Source of the DNA: JAYSRU01 sp043720875
Lineage (GTDB): Bacteria; Bacteroidota; Bacteroidia; Flavobacteriales_D; Crocinitomicaceae
NCBI GenBank assembly: GCA_043720875.1
Contig: JAYSRU010000102.1
Coordinates: 1-43,134, forward strand
DNA length: 43,134 nt
Reading direction: 5' to 3'
The position numbers and the translations under genes were made by a program. Under the pieces are notes generated by a model. That model did no database searches. It was given only the letters and a program-made list of their open reading frames with translations, and was not told where the DNA came from. This document shows, piece by piece, positions 6,274 to 15,051 of the stretch (position 1 is its first letter; every line of letters begins with the position of its first letter).

Positions 6274-7311
6274 ATGAATGAACAGCACCTTAAAAATTGG
6301 TTTTTAAATCGAAAGAAGCACACACAAGAAAGTATTGTTTCTGAGCTTTTTGACGGAATAAAGAGAGGTTCTATTGTGGCTTTAAGTCAAGGAATAACCT
6401 TACTTGAAAACTCTACCGACTTGGCACGGGTTAAAGCCAACGAATTACTAAAATTGTGTTTGCCGTTATCTGGTAAAAGCATCCGTATTGGTATCACTGG
6501 TGTTCCGGGTGTTGGGAAAAGCTCATTCATTGAAGAATTTGGATTACACCTGCATCATTTAGGGAAAAAGGTTGCTGTTTTGGCAATTGACCCAAGCAGT
6601 GAAAAAACAAAAGGAAGCATTTTGGGAGATAAAACTAGAATGAATATTCTAGCGGTTACCGAAAATGTGTTCATTCGTCCTTCAGCTTCTGGAGCAACCT
6701 TAGGTGGAGTTGCACGCGCCACGAGAGAAAGCATTATATTATGTGAAGCCGCAGGATACGATATTATTTTAATAGAGACAGTTGGTGTTGGGCAATCTGA
6801 AACCGCTGTGCATTCGATGGTTGATTTCTTTTTATTACTCATGCTTGCTGGCGCTGGCGATGAATTACAAGGGATTAAGCGCGGCATTATGGAAATGGCA
6901 GATGGTTTGGTAATTACCAAGGCGGATGGTGAAAATGTAACAAAAGCCAAAATAGCACAACGAGAATACCTCAATGCATTGCATTTATATCCAGTAAATC
7001 GTTCTGAACAAATTACAAATGTTTTGACGTGCAGTAGTGTCGAAAAAAAGAACATTGACAGCGTTTATACGTTAATTGAAAGTTACATCAACGCCACAAC
7101 AATTAATGGTTTTTTCGCACAACGCAGAAAGGAACAAGAGCATTTTTGGCTGCATGAAACACTTAAAAATGCGTTACTGGATAACTTTTATGGGAATTCT
7201 AAGCTAATGCAAGACTTATCAAGATTAGAAAAACAAGTAGAAACGGGTGAAATAACTCCATTTTCTGCCGCAGATATTTTGATACAACATTATTTGAATC
7301 AAAAAAAATAG
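6274..7311 (+). CDS. meaB: MeaB/ArgK GTPase, methylmalonyl-CoA mutase chaperone
   Basis: A 345-residue G3E-family P-loop GTPase. It shows Walker A GITGVPGVGKSS (residues 73-84), DPSSEKTKGSILGDKTRM, the RPSASGATLGGVARATRE stretch, Walker B-like IILIETVGVGQSE, and the guanine-recognition region VITKADG. MeaB loads and protects the adenosylcobalamin-dependent methylmalonyl-CoA mutase, which interconverts methylmalonyl-CoA and succinyl-CoA. The mutase genes are not in this window. The gene is divergent from selD with 69 bases between starts; a perfect -7 box lies immediately upstream. An S4-domain gene follows 13 bases later. Confidence 0.93.
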   Translation: MNEQHLKNWFLNRKKHTQESIVSELFDGIKRGSIVALSQGITLLENSTDLARVKANELLKLCLPLSGKSIRIGITGVPGVGKSSFIEEFGLHLHHLGKKVAVLAIDPSSEKTKGSILGDKTRMNILAVTENVFIRPSASGATLGGVARATRESIILCEAAGYDIILIETVGVGQSETAVHSMVDFFLLLMLAGAGDELQGIKRGIMEMADGLVITKADGENVTKAKIAQREYLNALHLYPVNRSEQITNVLTCSSVEKKNIDSVYTLIESYINATTINGFFAQRRKEQEHFWLHETLKNALLDNFYGNSKLMQDLSRLEKQVETGEITPFSAADILIQHYLNQKK

Positions 7312-7324
7312 AACTTGAACACTT

Positions 7325-7561
7325 ATGAAAAAAATAGAATTCGAAATTACTGATCCGTTTATTGAACTTATTAAATTGCTTAAAGCTGAAGGAATTGCAG
7401 AAACTGGAGGTCACGCAAAAGGAATTGTAGAGCGCGGAGAAGTTACCAGAAACGGTGAAATTGAATTACGTAAACGTGCCAAATTAATCGTTGGAGATGT
7501 GATTGAAGTACGCGGTGAAACAATAGAAATTGTTCAAGGAACAGACGAAATTTTATCTTAA
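7325..7561 (+). CDS. Small S4-domain RNA-binding protein (YbcJ-like)
   Basis: A 78-residue protein that is almost entirely an S4 RNA-binding domain: PFIELIKLLKAEGIAETGGH, AKGIVERGEVTRNGEIELRK, then RAKLIVGDVIEVRGETIEI. The pattern of alpha-L RNA-binding helix pair and the GEVTxNGxxExRKxxKLxxGD core is typical of stand-alone YbcJ-type S4 proteins. The RNA target is unknown. It follows meaB closely and precedes dusB; a -7 element between it and dusB suggests dusB also has its own promoter. Confidence 0.88.
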   Translation: MKKIEFEITDPFIELIKLLKAEGIAETGGHAKGIVERGEVTRNGEIELRKRAKLIVGDVIEVRGETIEIVQGTDEILS

Positions 7562-7578
7562 ATTTTTCCAATTAATAC

Positions 7579-7586
7579 TACCTTTG
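7579..7586 (+). promoter_or_regulatory. -7 promoter element for dusB
   Basis: TACCTTTG, a perfect TAnnTTTG match, ends seven bases before the dusB ATG at 7594, the same spacing as at meaB, so a leaderless or nearly leaderless transcript is likely. No TTG was found at the -33 position. Confidence 0.45.
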
Positions 7587-7593
7587 CACTCCC

Positions 7594-8592
7594 ATGGTAA
7601 AAATTAGAGACATAGAATTAGGTGATTTCCCGTTGCTATTAGCACCGATGGAAGACGTTAGTGATCCACCTTTTCGTGCATTATGCAAACAAAATGGTGC
7701 AGATTTAATGTACACCGAATTTATTTCTTCAGAAGGATTAATTCGAGATGCTGCAAAATCTGTTGCTAAATTAGATATTTATGAAGCCGAGCGTCCGGTT
7801 GGTATTCAAATATTTGGTTCTGAAATTCCTTCCATGGTGATGGCGGCTGAAATAATTCAACGCACCAATCCAAACATTTTGGACATCAACTATGGTTGTC
7901 CTGTTAAGAAAGTTGCTTGCAAAGGTGCTGGAGCTGGGTTGTTGCAAAACATTCCGAAAATGGTAGAAATGACCAAAGCAATTGTTGACGCGGTGCAATT
8001 ACCCGTTACCGTAAAAACACGTTTAGGTTGGGATGACGACACTAAAAATGTGGTAGAAAATGCTGAAAGATTACAAGATATTGGTATCGAGGCAATCTCG
8101 ATTCATGGAAGAACCAGAAAACAATTATATAAAGGTGATGCAGATTGGCGCTTGATTGCTGAAGTGCGCAACAATCCTAGGATGCGTATACCTGTGTTTG
8201 GAAATGGTGACATTGATTCTCCCCAAAAAGCATTAGAATATAAAAACCGTTACGGTGTTGATGGAATAATGATTGGTCGTGCCGCGATAGGTTATCCATG
8301 GATATTCAATGAAGTGAAACACTTTTTTGCTACGGGCGAAATGCTTCCTCCTCCAACAATGACAGCACGGGTTGCAATTACTAGAGCACATTTAGAGATG
8401 AGTGTGAAATGGAAAGGCGAAGGTTTAGGTGTAACAGAAATGAAGCGTCATTACTCAAACTATTTTAAAGGAGTTCAACACTTTAAAGAGTACCGCATGA
8501 AACTCGTTACTTCATTCGATTTACAGGAAATTCAAGACATTCTTTCCTTTATTGCTGACAATGAAGACCAATTTGAAATTATTTCAACATAA
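7594..8592 (+). CDS. dusB: tRNA-dihydrouridine synthase, DusB type
   Basis: A 332-residue flavoprotein that reduces uridines in the tRNA D-loop using FMN and NADPH. The TIM-barrel landmarks are present: LLLAPMEDVSDPPFR, MYTEFISSEGLI, GIQIFGSE, ILDINYGCPVKKVACKGAGA with the catalytic cysteine in GAGAGLL context (CPVKKV...CKGAG), PVTVKTRLGWDD, ISIHGRTRKQLYKGDADW, VFGNGDI, and GIMIGRAAIGYPWIF. The C-terminal helical domain binds tRNA. Length and the start MVKIRDIELGDFPLLLAPME agree with Bacteroidetes DusB proteins. It is followed by the metalloprotease gene after 56 bases. Confidence 0.95.
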   Translation: MVKIRDIELGDFPLLLAPMEDVSDPPFRALCKQNGADLMYTEFISSEGLIRDAAKSVAKLDIYEAERPVGIQIFGSEIPSMVMAAEIIQRTNPNILDINYGCPVKKVACKGAGAGLLQNIPKMVEMTKAIVDAVQLPVTVKTRLGWDDDTKNVVENAERLQDIGIEAISIHGRTRKQLYKGDADWRLIAEVRNNPRMRIPVFGNGDIDSPQKALEYKNRYGVDGIMIGRAAIGYPWIFNEVKHFFATGEMLPPPTMTARVAITRAHLEMSVKWKGEGLGVTEMKRHYSNYFKGVQHFKEYRMKLVTSFDLQEIQDILSFIADNEDQFEIIST

Positions 8593-8648
8593 TTATTTCA
8601 ACGAGAAGATTAAATAATAATAATAGTAATTTTACCAAAAAAAATTCA

Positions 8649-10859
8649 ATGAAACCTACAATCACGCTATTCTTCAAATTATCTCTGTTGGTTTTTATAA
8701 CTAACGCTTCGGCACAAGAAATCAATTTTGACAATTACCGCACGCTAAAAGCAAAAGGTGAAGTTCCGGATGTCTTTCAAAGCAATCTTGGTGAAAAATA
8801 CCAAAAAGCGATAAAAACTGAATATAAAGGATTAAATGCCTCTGATAAATCTGTTTTTGTTAACGCCTCTGTTATCAATATTCATGACATGTTGATGGCT
8901 GGCGATGTTATTTTTGGAGATACTATTACGAATTATGTAAACAATATTGCTGACAAAATATGTGGAGATGATAACGAACTACGAAGTAAATTAAGTTTTT
9001 ACACCACCAAGTCATCCTACACCAATGCTTTAGCAACTGATCAGGGAATTATTTTCATTTCAACAGGACTAATTGGACAACTAACCAACGAAGCTCAACT
9101 TGCTTTCGTACTTGCGCATGAAATTGCTCATTTTGAAAAAGGGCATTCGATGGAGAAATATGAAGAATATTTAAACCAGCGCCGAACCGGTGGAGCGCAA
9201 AGCAAAATCTTAGAATTTTCAAGAGAAAAAGAAAATGAAGCTGACGAAAGAGGAGCTGAATTGTACAGCAAAGCTGGCTACAAGATGGCTGAATTAAACG
9301 GAACGATGGACGTATTAATGTATTCATATATGCCTTTTGACGAAACACCCGTTGCAAAAGATTATTTCAATAATACATACGTTGCCTTTGGACTAGATCG
9401 TTGGGGAGAAGTTGGCGCAATTTCAGCAGTTGACGACTTTGACGATGATCACAGTACACACCCCAACATTTCTGAACGCAGAAAAAACATCGACAGTATT
9501 GCAAAAGCTGTTGGAGGTGACGGAACAACAATTTATTTGAACAGCGAAGCTCAATTTAACTACATACGCACTATTTGTCGTTTCGAAATGTTACGCAGTT
9601 ATATTGCCTCTGAAGAATTTATCAATGCTATGTATGCGGCGTTCTTACTTGAAAAAGAATTCCCAAATTCTTATTATATAAAAAGAAGTAAGGCAAGAAT
9701 ATGGTATGGCATCGCTTCGTATGACTTTAGCGACGGAAAAGAAAAAGGATACCAAGACAATGATTGGGAAGGAGAAGTTTCCTTAATGAATAACTTTGTG
9801 CAAAGCATGACAGGCATTGAAAAAGTAGTCTATGCTGCACGTTTGATCGAAGATGTTCGACTTCTTTACCCAGAATCTAAAGAAATGATGTTAATGAGCG
9901 AGCGTAGTGCCCGATTATTGGCAAAAACAGAAGATTTTAAAGTTGAAGATTTTTCAAAAGAACCAGCTACTTTGATCAATTTCAAAGAAATGGAAGACAT
10001 GGTAACAAATTGGTATGATAAAAAGTATAATAAATATGAAAAAATTGCACGTAAACGTGGAATGGTTCGTAAAGAAAATCCGAGTGAAAAAGTGAGACCA
10101 GATCATGAGTTTTGGATTCCTGATTTAATCAACAGTTCTAGTTTTATGGACATGTATACTGTAGAAAAAGAAAGTGTAAAAAAACAAAAAGAAGAGGAGG
10201 CAGCAATAAAAAAACTGAAATCAAAAAAACGACAGTTGAAAGAAAATGATTTACTTATTGCGAAGATGAAGGCATCGGATAATAAATTGTTATTTTCTCA
10301 ACCAGAGATTAGTTCAATAACCAAGGAAGCTTACACATCCGACCTTCCGAATTTAAAAAATTACAATAAATTAGAGATCAATCTTATTTCAATAATTAAA
10401 GCCACGAGTAAGAACAATCGAATTACAACTTACCACATTGGAATTAAAGAAATAAAGGATCAAGGCTGCGCACAATACAATGAACTCATGACAATTTACA
10501 ACATTATGAATCAATCGTATGAAGGAAATGAAGATTATATACCAATCGATTATCAGGATATTGAAGACATTAAAGAGTTATATGACGTTAACAAATTAGT
10601 TCTTCCTATTTTGTATCACACTAAATCAAAAAAGATAGGTTTAGGGGGTAAAATAGCCTCGATGATATTTATCCCGTTTATACCCGTAACCCTATTGTCA
10701 TCGATAGGTAGCAGAAACACAACAACCACTACTATGGCTGTATTTGACTTAGCAACCTACAATTTTAGCGGTTATTATAGATCTACCACATATGCCAAAC
10801 CAAGTAAATTTGTAGTGGGGTCTCAAGTTCACAATTTCTTAACCACCATAAAAAAATAA
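8649..10859 (+). CDS. Secreted M48-family metalloprotease with a long C-terminal extension
   Basis: A 736-residue protein with a signal peptide (residues 1-22, ending NASAQ). The N-terminal half is an M48 peptidase: the zinc motif H157-E-I-A-H161 within FVLAHEIAHFEKGH, and a downstream EKENEADERGAELYSKAGY stretch supplying the third ligand. Residues 470-540 are very basic and rich in Lys/Glu, probably a coiled coil. Near the C-terminus lies a hydrophobic stretch (IASMIFIPFIPVTLL). M48 proteins with this leader act in the periplasm on misfolded envelope proteins (BepA-like), though here the C-terminal half is not recognised. An outer-membrane barrel protein follows after only four bases, so the pair is likely cotranscribed. 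Confidence 0.85.
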   Translation: MKPTITLFFKLSLLVFITNASAQEINFDNYRTLKAKGEVPDVFQSNLGEKYQKAIKTEYKGLNASDKSVFVNASVINIHDMLMAGDVIFGDTITNYVNNIADKICGDDNELRSKLSFYTTKSSYTNALATDQGIIFISTGLIGQLTNEAQLAFVLAHEIAHFEKGHSMEKYEEYLNQRRTGGAQSKILEFSREKENEADERGAELYSKAGYKMAELNGTMDVLMYSYMPFDETPVAKDYFNNTYVAFGLDRWGEVGAISAVDDFDDDHSTHPNISERRKNIDSIAKAVGGDGTTIYLNSEAQFNYIRTICRFEMLRSYIASEEFINAMYAAFLLEKEFPNSYYIKRSKARIWYGIASYDFSDGKEKGYQDNDWEGEVSLMNNFVQSMTGIEKVVYAARLIEDVRLLYPESKEMMLMSERSARLLAKTEDFKVEDFSKEPATLINFKEMEDMVTNWYDKKYNKYEKIARKRGMVRKENPSEKVRPDHEFWIPDLINSSSFMDMYTVEKESVKKQKEEEAAIKKLKSKKRQLKENDLLIAKMKASDNKLLFSQPEISSITKEAYTSDLPNLKNYNKLEINLISIIKATSKNNRITTYHIGIKEIKDQGCAQYNELMTIYNIMNQSYEGNEDYIPIDYQDIEDIKELYDVNKLVLPILYHTKSKKIGLGGKIASMIFIPFIPVTLLSSIGSRNTTTTTMAVFDLATYNFSGYYRSTTYAKPSKFVVGSQVHNFLTTIKK

Positions 10860-10863
10860 AACG

Positions 10864-11616
10864 ATGAGACACATACTCTTTACACTATCAACACTTCTCA
10901 CCAGTTTAACATTACAGAGTCAAGAAATTGGATTTTTTGGAAAGAAGAATAATTTCGAGGTAAACTTTGGAGCTAAACCAGATTTCAATAAAAAACAATT
11001 ATTTGAAAACACTAAGCTCACCGCTTCTCTAAATTATGGTGCTGTTTATCGAAGACAATTTAAAAGTAATCAGGCTTTTGGCGCTTCCTTCAGTAGTACA
11101 AAATTAACTTTCAACGGAACTAATCAGTTTTATGTTCCAACAACATCTTCTTATTATAACGTGTACACCAATGGTTTAATAGCCGCAGAAATGGGTATTA
11201 ATCGAGGTGCTCTTTTTATAGAATTTGGTAAAAAAAGCAGCACTTTACCTATTGGGTTATCTAATGAAGTAGGTGTTGGTGTATATTCTGCCACATTGAA
11301 AGCCTTATCCTATACGCCAGAGTTTTATAATGGCACTTCAAATTATTCAAAATCACAATATGGTATTTCAGACTTTAGTGCAAAAGAAATCACAAGAATT
11401 GGAGCCTATTTTCATTGGAGATTGAATTTGAAAATTGCAGTTTCTGAAAAGTTCTTGATCAACCTTAGCTATCTCTCAAACATTGCATTTCCAATAAACA
11501 ACGAATTACCTATTGAAACCGGTAAAGTTCAGTTTTATAGCGACAGGTCTTTTACAAACCGCGCTGCCTACATGGACATCGGCACGTTCAAAATTGGTGG
11601 AGTGTTCGTTTTCTAA
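10864..11616 (+). CDS. Outer-membrane beta-barrel protein of unknown function
   Basis: A 250-residue protein with a signal peptide (MRHILFTLSTLLTSLTLQSQ). The rest alternates hydrophobic and polar residues in strand-like segments (KLTASLNYGAVYRRQF, ALFIEFGKKSSTLPIG, AYFHWRLNLKIAV, FLINLSYLSNIAF) and ends in a phenylalanine (KIGGVFVF), as expected for an outer-membrane barrel. No named family is recognised. It starts four bases after the M48 protease stop, and the two probably form one unit ended by the strong bidirectional terminator at 11634-11671. Confidence 0.7.
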   Translation: MRHILFTLSTLLTSLTLQSQEIGFFGKKNNFEVNFGAKPDFNKKQLFENTKLTASLNYGAVYRRQFKSNQAFGASFSSTKLTFNGTNQFYVPTTSSYYNVYTNGLIAAEMGINRGALFIEFGKKSSTLPIGLSNEVGVGVYSATLKALSYTPEFYNGTSNYSKSQYGISDFSAKEITRIGAYFHWRLNLKIAVSEKFLINLSYLSNIAFPINNELPIETGKVQFYSDRSFTNRAAYMDIGTFKIGGVFVF

Positions 11617-11633
11617 CGACAGCCTATGACATT

Positions 11634-11671
11634 AAAAAAGCCGTTCTCATTTAATTGAGAACGGCTTTTTT
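11634..11671. terminator. Bidirectional intrinsic terminator
   Basis: A perfect hairpin: AAGCCGTTCTCA (11638-11649), loop TTTAAT, and TGAGAACGGCTT (11656-11667), flanked by an A run on the left and a T run on the right. It sits between two converging genes (barrel protein and superoxide dismutase) and can end transcription from both sides. Confidence 0.93.
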
Positions 11672-11688
11672 GTTGCAAAGAAAATTAA

Positions 11689-12288
11689 TTATTTCGCTGC
11701 GTTGAATTTTTTAGTTACTGCTTCCCAATTTACAACATTAAAAAATGCAGTAATATAATCAGGACGACGGTTTTGATAATTCAAGTAATAAGCGTGTTCC
11801 CAAACATCTAATCCTAAAATTGGAGTTCCAGAGCAACCTTCACCCATCAACGGATTATCTTGATTTGCAGTTGAACAAATTTCCAGCTTTCCATTCTCAA
11901 CACATAACCAAGCCCAACCTGAACCAAAGCGCGTAGTAGCAGCTTTAGCAAATTCAGTTTGGAAATTATCATACGTTCCGAAGGCATCATTGATTGCTTG
12001 CGCCAAATCACCAGTTGGTAAACCGCCAGCGTTTGGTGCCATGATTTCCCAAAATAAATTGTGGTTGTAAAATCCACCTCCATTATTTCTTACAGCAGGT
12101 TTATCTTTACATGCTTTTAAAATTTCAAGTATAGATTTTCCTTCTAACTCAGTTCCAGCAATCGCATTATTTAAGTTAGTTGTATATGCTTGGTGGTGTT
12201 TTGAATGATGTATTTCCATTGTGCGCGCATCAATATGCGGCTCAAGTGCATTATAAGCGTATGCTAACGCGGGTAATTCAAATGACAT
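11689..12288 (-). CDS. sodA: Superoxide dismutase, Mn-type
   Basis: A 199-residue Fe/Mn superoxide dismutase that converts superoxide to hydrogen peroxide and oxygen. Metal ligands are visible: His27 (MEIHHSKHH), His76 (NHNLFW), Asp161 and His165 (DVWEHAYY). Gln143 in TANQDNPL is the manganese-type residue (iron enzymes carry the equivalent glutamine earlier in the chain). There is no signal peptide, so it is cytoplasmic. A weak -7 match (TAGCTTTA, minus strand 12320-12313) lies 24 bases upstream. It ends at the shared terminator. The metal type is inferred from the sequence signature. Confidence 0.95.
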   Translation of the reverse strand: MSFELPALAYAYNALEPHIDARTMEIHHSKHHQAYTTNLNNAIAGTELEGKSILEILKACKDKPAVRNNGGGFYNHNLFWEIMAPNAGGLPTGDLAQAINDAFGTYDNFQTEFAKAATTRFGSGWAWLCVENGKLEICSTANQDNPLMGEGCSGTPILGLDVWEHAYYLNYQNRRPDYITAFFNVVNWEAVTKKFNAAK

Positions 12289-12372
12289 ACTTAATAGTTT
12301 AATTTTGAGTTGTAAAGCTACTCAATTTTAAAATCAATTTACTCCAAAAATGAAAAGATATTGTTAAAAATA

Positions 12373-13653
12373 CTATTTAAACAATTGGTAAAATGGTGAA
12401 AAATTATCAATCATTCCTGTGTTATAAATACGCAATTGATACACATTTAAAAATATCAGAAAGCCAGAAACCCCTAAAACGACTAACACTTTTTTCCTTT
12501 CAACCATAACATAGTTAATCAAACACGCCAATGGAAGGGCAAAAACAGGATAACTTTGCACCAAAGCCCGGGTTGAATAACTAGCCCCGTAATGCCAATC
12601 CGACCAAGAAATAATAACCCAAATATTAACTAAACAAAAGAAAACCACAGATTTCCTAAACGGTTGATTTTTCATAAACCAGAATCCAACAATCATTGCA
12701 ATCGCTAGTGGCGTGTACATAAACCAACCCTGTTCATGTCCGAATAAAACACGCCACCAAGGATTCAAAAAATACCATTTACTTCCCACATCAAAAAGCC
12801 ATGATCCAGTGGTGTATTTCCAATAGATGAATTGCGGTAAAACGCCAATTATTCCTCCAACAACAGCAACAACCACATGCGATTTATGCAATTTAACTTT
12901 CAGCCATTTAGCAGAACTTTCAACTTTTGAATGTAAACTCCAAAAAATAGGAATGAAAATAATTATTGCCTCTGTTGGTCTTGAAATAGTAGCTATACCC
13001 GAAAGTAGCCCTATGATTACTGCGAATTGTATTTTTGGAGATTCATGCCATTTAATGGTAGCCCAAATGACAATAGCATACAAAGGAAAGATAAACACAT
13101 GGCTCATTGCGCCATCAATAGCAGCATATTGCAACAAATTAGTTCCACAAACCAGCAACACCAAAGTTAAGGCAGTTACTTTTTCGGAGAAAAAAGAAAG
13201 TAGCACTTTTCTGAGAAATAATAAGCCAAGAAAAACATAAAAAATAGCACCAAAAAGAATCGCATATTGGTAGGGCCAAGAAAATCCATCCGGAATTACG
13301 TGGTTCTTTTTTGATTCAAACGCATGCGCATAAACGTGTGCGAGAAAGAAAAATGGTGACTCCAACAGCGCAATGCCACAAAAATATTTATTGGTGTATC
13401 CCCCATTTTCTAATTGAATTGCCTGATAAAGCTTACCTCCTGTAACATGATAGGTAGAATCAATTTCTGGAAGCCAATCGAGTGTTTTAACATCATTATA
13501 AATTACTGTGCTTGGCAAGTACATATAATATCCTAGCGCATCCCAAGATGTCGCATTGTATCCATTTTGGGTATTATTTGAAAAGTAAAAACAACGCGTT
13601 ATGCAGGTGAAAAGTAGTATGAAAAAAAGAGCAAACTTAGAATACGACAGCAT
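12373..13653 (-). CDS. Multi-pass membrane protein, possible GT-C-like glycosyltransferase
   Basis: A 426-residue protein with about ten membrane helices. After the first helix a periplasmic-type loop carries NATSWDALGYYMYLPS, and later loops include DGAMSHVFIFPLYA, ISRPTEAII and SWSDWHYGASYSTRALVQ. An acidic residue in the first large loop followed by many hydrophobic helices is reminiscent of lipid-linked-sugar-dependent GT-C enzymes (ArnT/PMT superfamily), but no diagnostic motif settles this. It is divergent from the glycosyltransferase at 13792 that opens the polysaccharide region, which agrees with a glycan role. Function unassigned. Confidence 0.6.
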   Translation of the reverse strand: MLSYSKFALFFILLFTCITRCFYFSNNTQNGYNATSWDALGYYMYLPSTVIYNDVKTLDWLPEIDSTYHVTGGKLYQAIQLENGGYTNKYFCGIALLESPFFFLAHVYAHAFESKKNHVIPDGFSWPYQYAILFGAIFYVFLGLLFLRKVLLSFFSEKVTALTLVLLVCGTNLLQYAAIDGAMSHVFIFPLYAIVIWATIKWHESPKIQFAVIIGLLSGIATISRPTEAIIIFIPIFWSLHSKVESSAKWLKVKLHKSHVVVAVVGGIIGVLPQFIYWKYTTGSWLFDVGSKWYFLNPWWRVLFGHEQGWFMYTPLAIAMIVGFWFMKNQPFRKSVVFFCLVNIWVIISWSDWHYGASYSTRALVQSYPVFALPLACLINYVMVERKKVLVVLGVSGFLIFLNVYQLRIYNTGMIDNFSPFYQLFK

Positions 13654-13673
13654 AACAGTAGAATAATTAATTT

Positions 13674-13681
13674 CAAAATTA
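13674..13681 (-). promoter_or_regulatory. -7 promoter element for the membrane protein gene
   Basis: The minus strand reads TAATTTTG, a perfect TAnnTTTG match, 20 bases upstream of the ATG at 13653. It lies back-to-back with the element of the divergent glycosyltransferase. Confidence 0.45.
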
Positions 13682-13755
13682 GAAATTAAATGTTCTATTC
13701 AACACAAACCGCCTTCATATCTTTTTAAAAAACTTATAATTCGACAATTTCCTAT

Positions 13756-13763
13756 TATTTTTG
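13756..13763 (+). promoter_or_regulatory. -7 promoter element for the polysaccharide gene run
   Basis: TATTTTTG matches the -7 consensus perfectly and ends 28 bases before the glycosyltransferase ATG at 13792. It would drive the glycosyltransferase and acyltransferase pair. Confidence 0.45.
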
Positions 13764-13791
13764 TTCCACTGGATTAATCTTTCAATACGGA

Positions 13792-15051
13792 ATGAAATCA
13801 TTACTGAAATTAAGTAATTTCTTGTACAAACTTAAAATGTTCTCCTACGTTAAGGCTACTGGTTTCTTAGATTTTTGTCTTTTTACTGTTGGGATCAATT
13901 CTCCTAGCAAAAATCAACATCAAAATGTAATACTGTTTGTTGGTGAATTTCTCCCACCTCGCATTGGGCGCATTGCCAAATCTATCAAAAAGCAAAGTAA
14001 TTACGCTCCTATTTTACTTTGTCAAGCACATGGATTTGTAGAAAAATTTTCTGACAACAGTTTCGAGGAAGTTCTCCTTTTCAGGAACGCCTGGCACTTG
14101 AAAAGAATTTTAAAAACAATCGAAAACATTTCACTTGTGCATGGCTTTGGGCCTAAAAGTTATTTTGCAGATTGTGCGAGACAATTTTTAGGCAAACCTT
14201 ATGTGCATGACATGCAAGATGTGTATACCATTTATTATGAAAACGATGTAAAATTAAAGTGGCTACAAAAAGAACTTCCACATGAGCAGGCTTGCCTAAT
14301 AAACGCAAATGGGATCGTTGCCCACAGTATGGAAATCAATATCGCTTTAAAGAAACTGGCTCCTATTGTTAAGCCAAGAACCTTGTTTTTCCCGTTGTAT
14401 TGTGATGATGATTTTTTTCAAACTCACAGTAAGGCACTTAACCTTCAAAATATTCACATTGTTTATGCAGGTGCTGTTGCGGGCAGTTTCAGGAACCCCA
14501 ATCAATACGGCAACACCCAATTTTTTAAATTGATTGATACCATAACTTCGCAACAGTTACATTTTCACATTTATCCAAGCCCAAGTAATGGAAACCAGGA
14601 TAGGGTAGAATATATTCAATTAGCCAAAACGAACTCCTATTTTCATTTCCACGAAGACGTTGACCAACAACAGTTAGCGCTAGAATTGAGTCAATATGAT
14701 TTTGGAATATTACCTTTCTTTAAGGCGCTAACCAAACAGTCGGACGTTAAATTAAAGTACGCGACAACGCTCAAGTTATTCAACTATATAGAAGCCAATT
14801 TACCTATCATTATATCCGAAGATATAATCTTTCAAAATTGGATATCTAACCGATACGGAATTGCCGTAAACATGAATGATAAAAGTATTTTTCAACTTAG
14901 GAAAACTATTGAGCATTTAGATTACCCAAAGTTGCAACAAAAATGCTTAAGCGCACAACAGAAACTTTCGCTTGCTTCAAACACACCAAGATTATTAAAT
15001 TTTTATACAACTATAATCAACAATTATAACGAGTTAATATCTAAATCATGA
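13792..15051 (+). CDS. GT-B glycosyltransferase (family 4-like)
   Basis: A 419-residue cytoplasmic protein. It shows a Rossmann-like N-terminal half (VILFVGEFLPPRIGRIAKSI, LVHGFGPKSYFAD, KPYVHDMQDVYTIYYE) and a C-terminal nucleotide-sugar half (IHIVYAGAVAGSF, FHFHEDVDQQQLALELSQYD, GILPF, KLKYATTLKLFNYIEANLPI). The KLFNYIEANLPI block corresponds to the donor-binding E-x7-E region of GT4-type enzymes. It should add one sugar to a growing surface glycan; donor and acceptor are not predictable. The stop overlaps the acyltransferase start by four bases (ATGA), so translation is coupled. Confidence 0.8.
   Translation: MKSLLKLSNFLYKLKMFSYVKATGFLDFCLFTVGINSPSKNQHQNVILFVGEFLPPRIGRIAKSIKKQSNYAPILLCQAHGFVEKFSDNSFEEVLLFRNAWHLKRILKTIENISLVHGFGPKSYFADCARQFLGKPYVHDMQDVYTIYYENDVKLKWLQKELPHEQACLINANGIVAHSMEINIALKKLAPIVKPRTLFFPLYCDDDFFQTHSKALNLQNIHIVYAGAVAGSFRNPNQYGNTQFFKLIDTITSQQLHFHIYPSPSNGNQDRVEYIQLAKTNSYFHFHEDVDQQQLALELSQYDFGILPFFKALTKQSDVKLKYATTLKLFNYIEANLPIIISEDIIFQNWISNRYGIAVNMNDKSIFQLRKTIEHLDYPKLQQKCLSAQQKLSLASNTPRLLNFYTTIINNYNELISKS

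Noticed and set aside
6205..6288. N-terminal extension of SelD
   Set aside because: It overlaps the divergent meaB start and both -7 elements, and SelD homologues begin at the chosen methionine.
6555..7055. 166-codon open frame on the minus strand inside meaB
   Set aside because: It is antisense to a strongly conserved enzyme, has no family features and no promoter.
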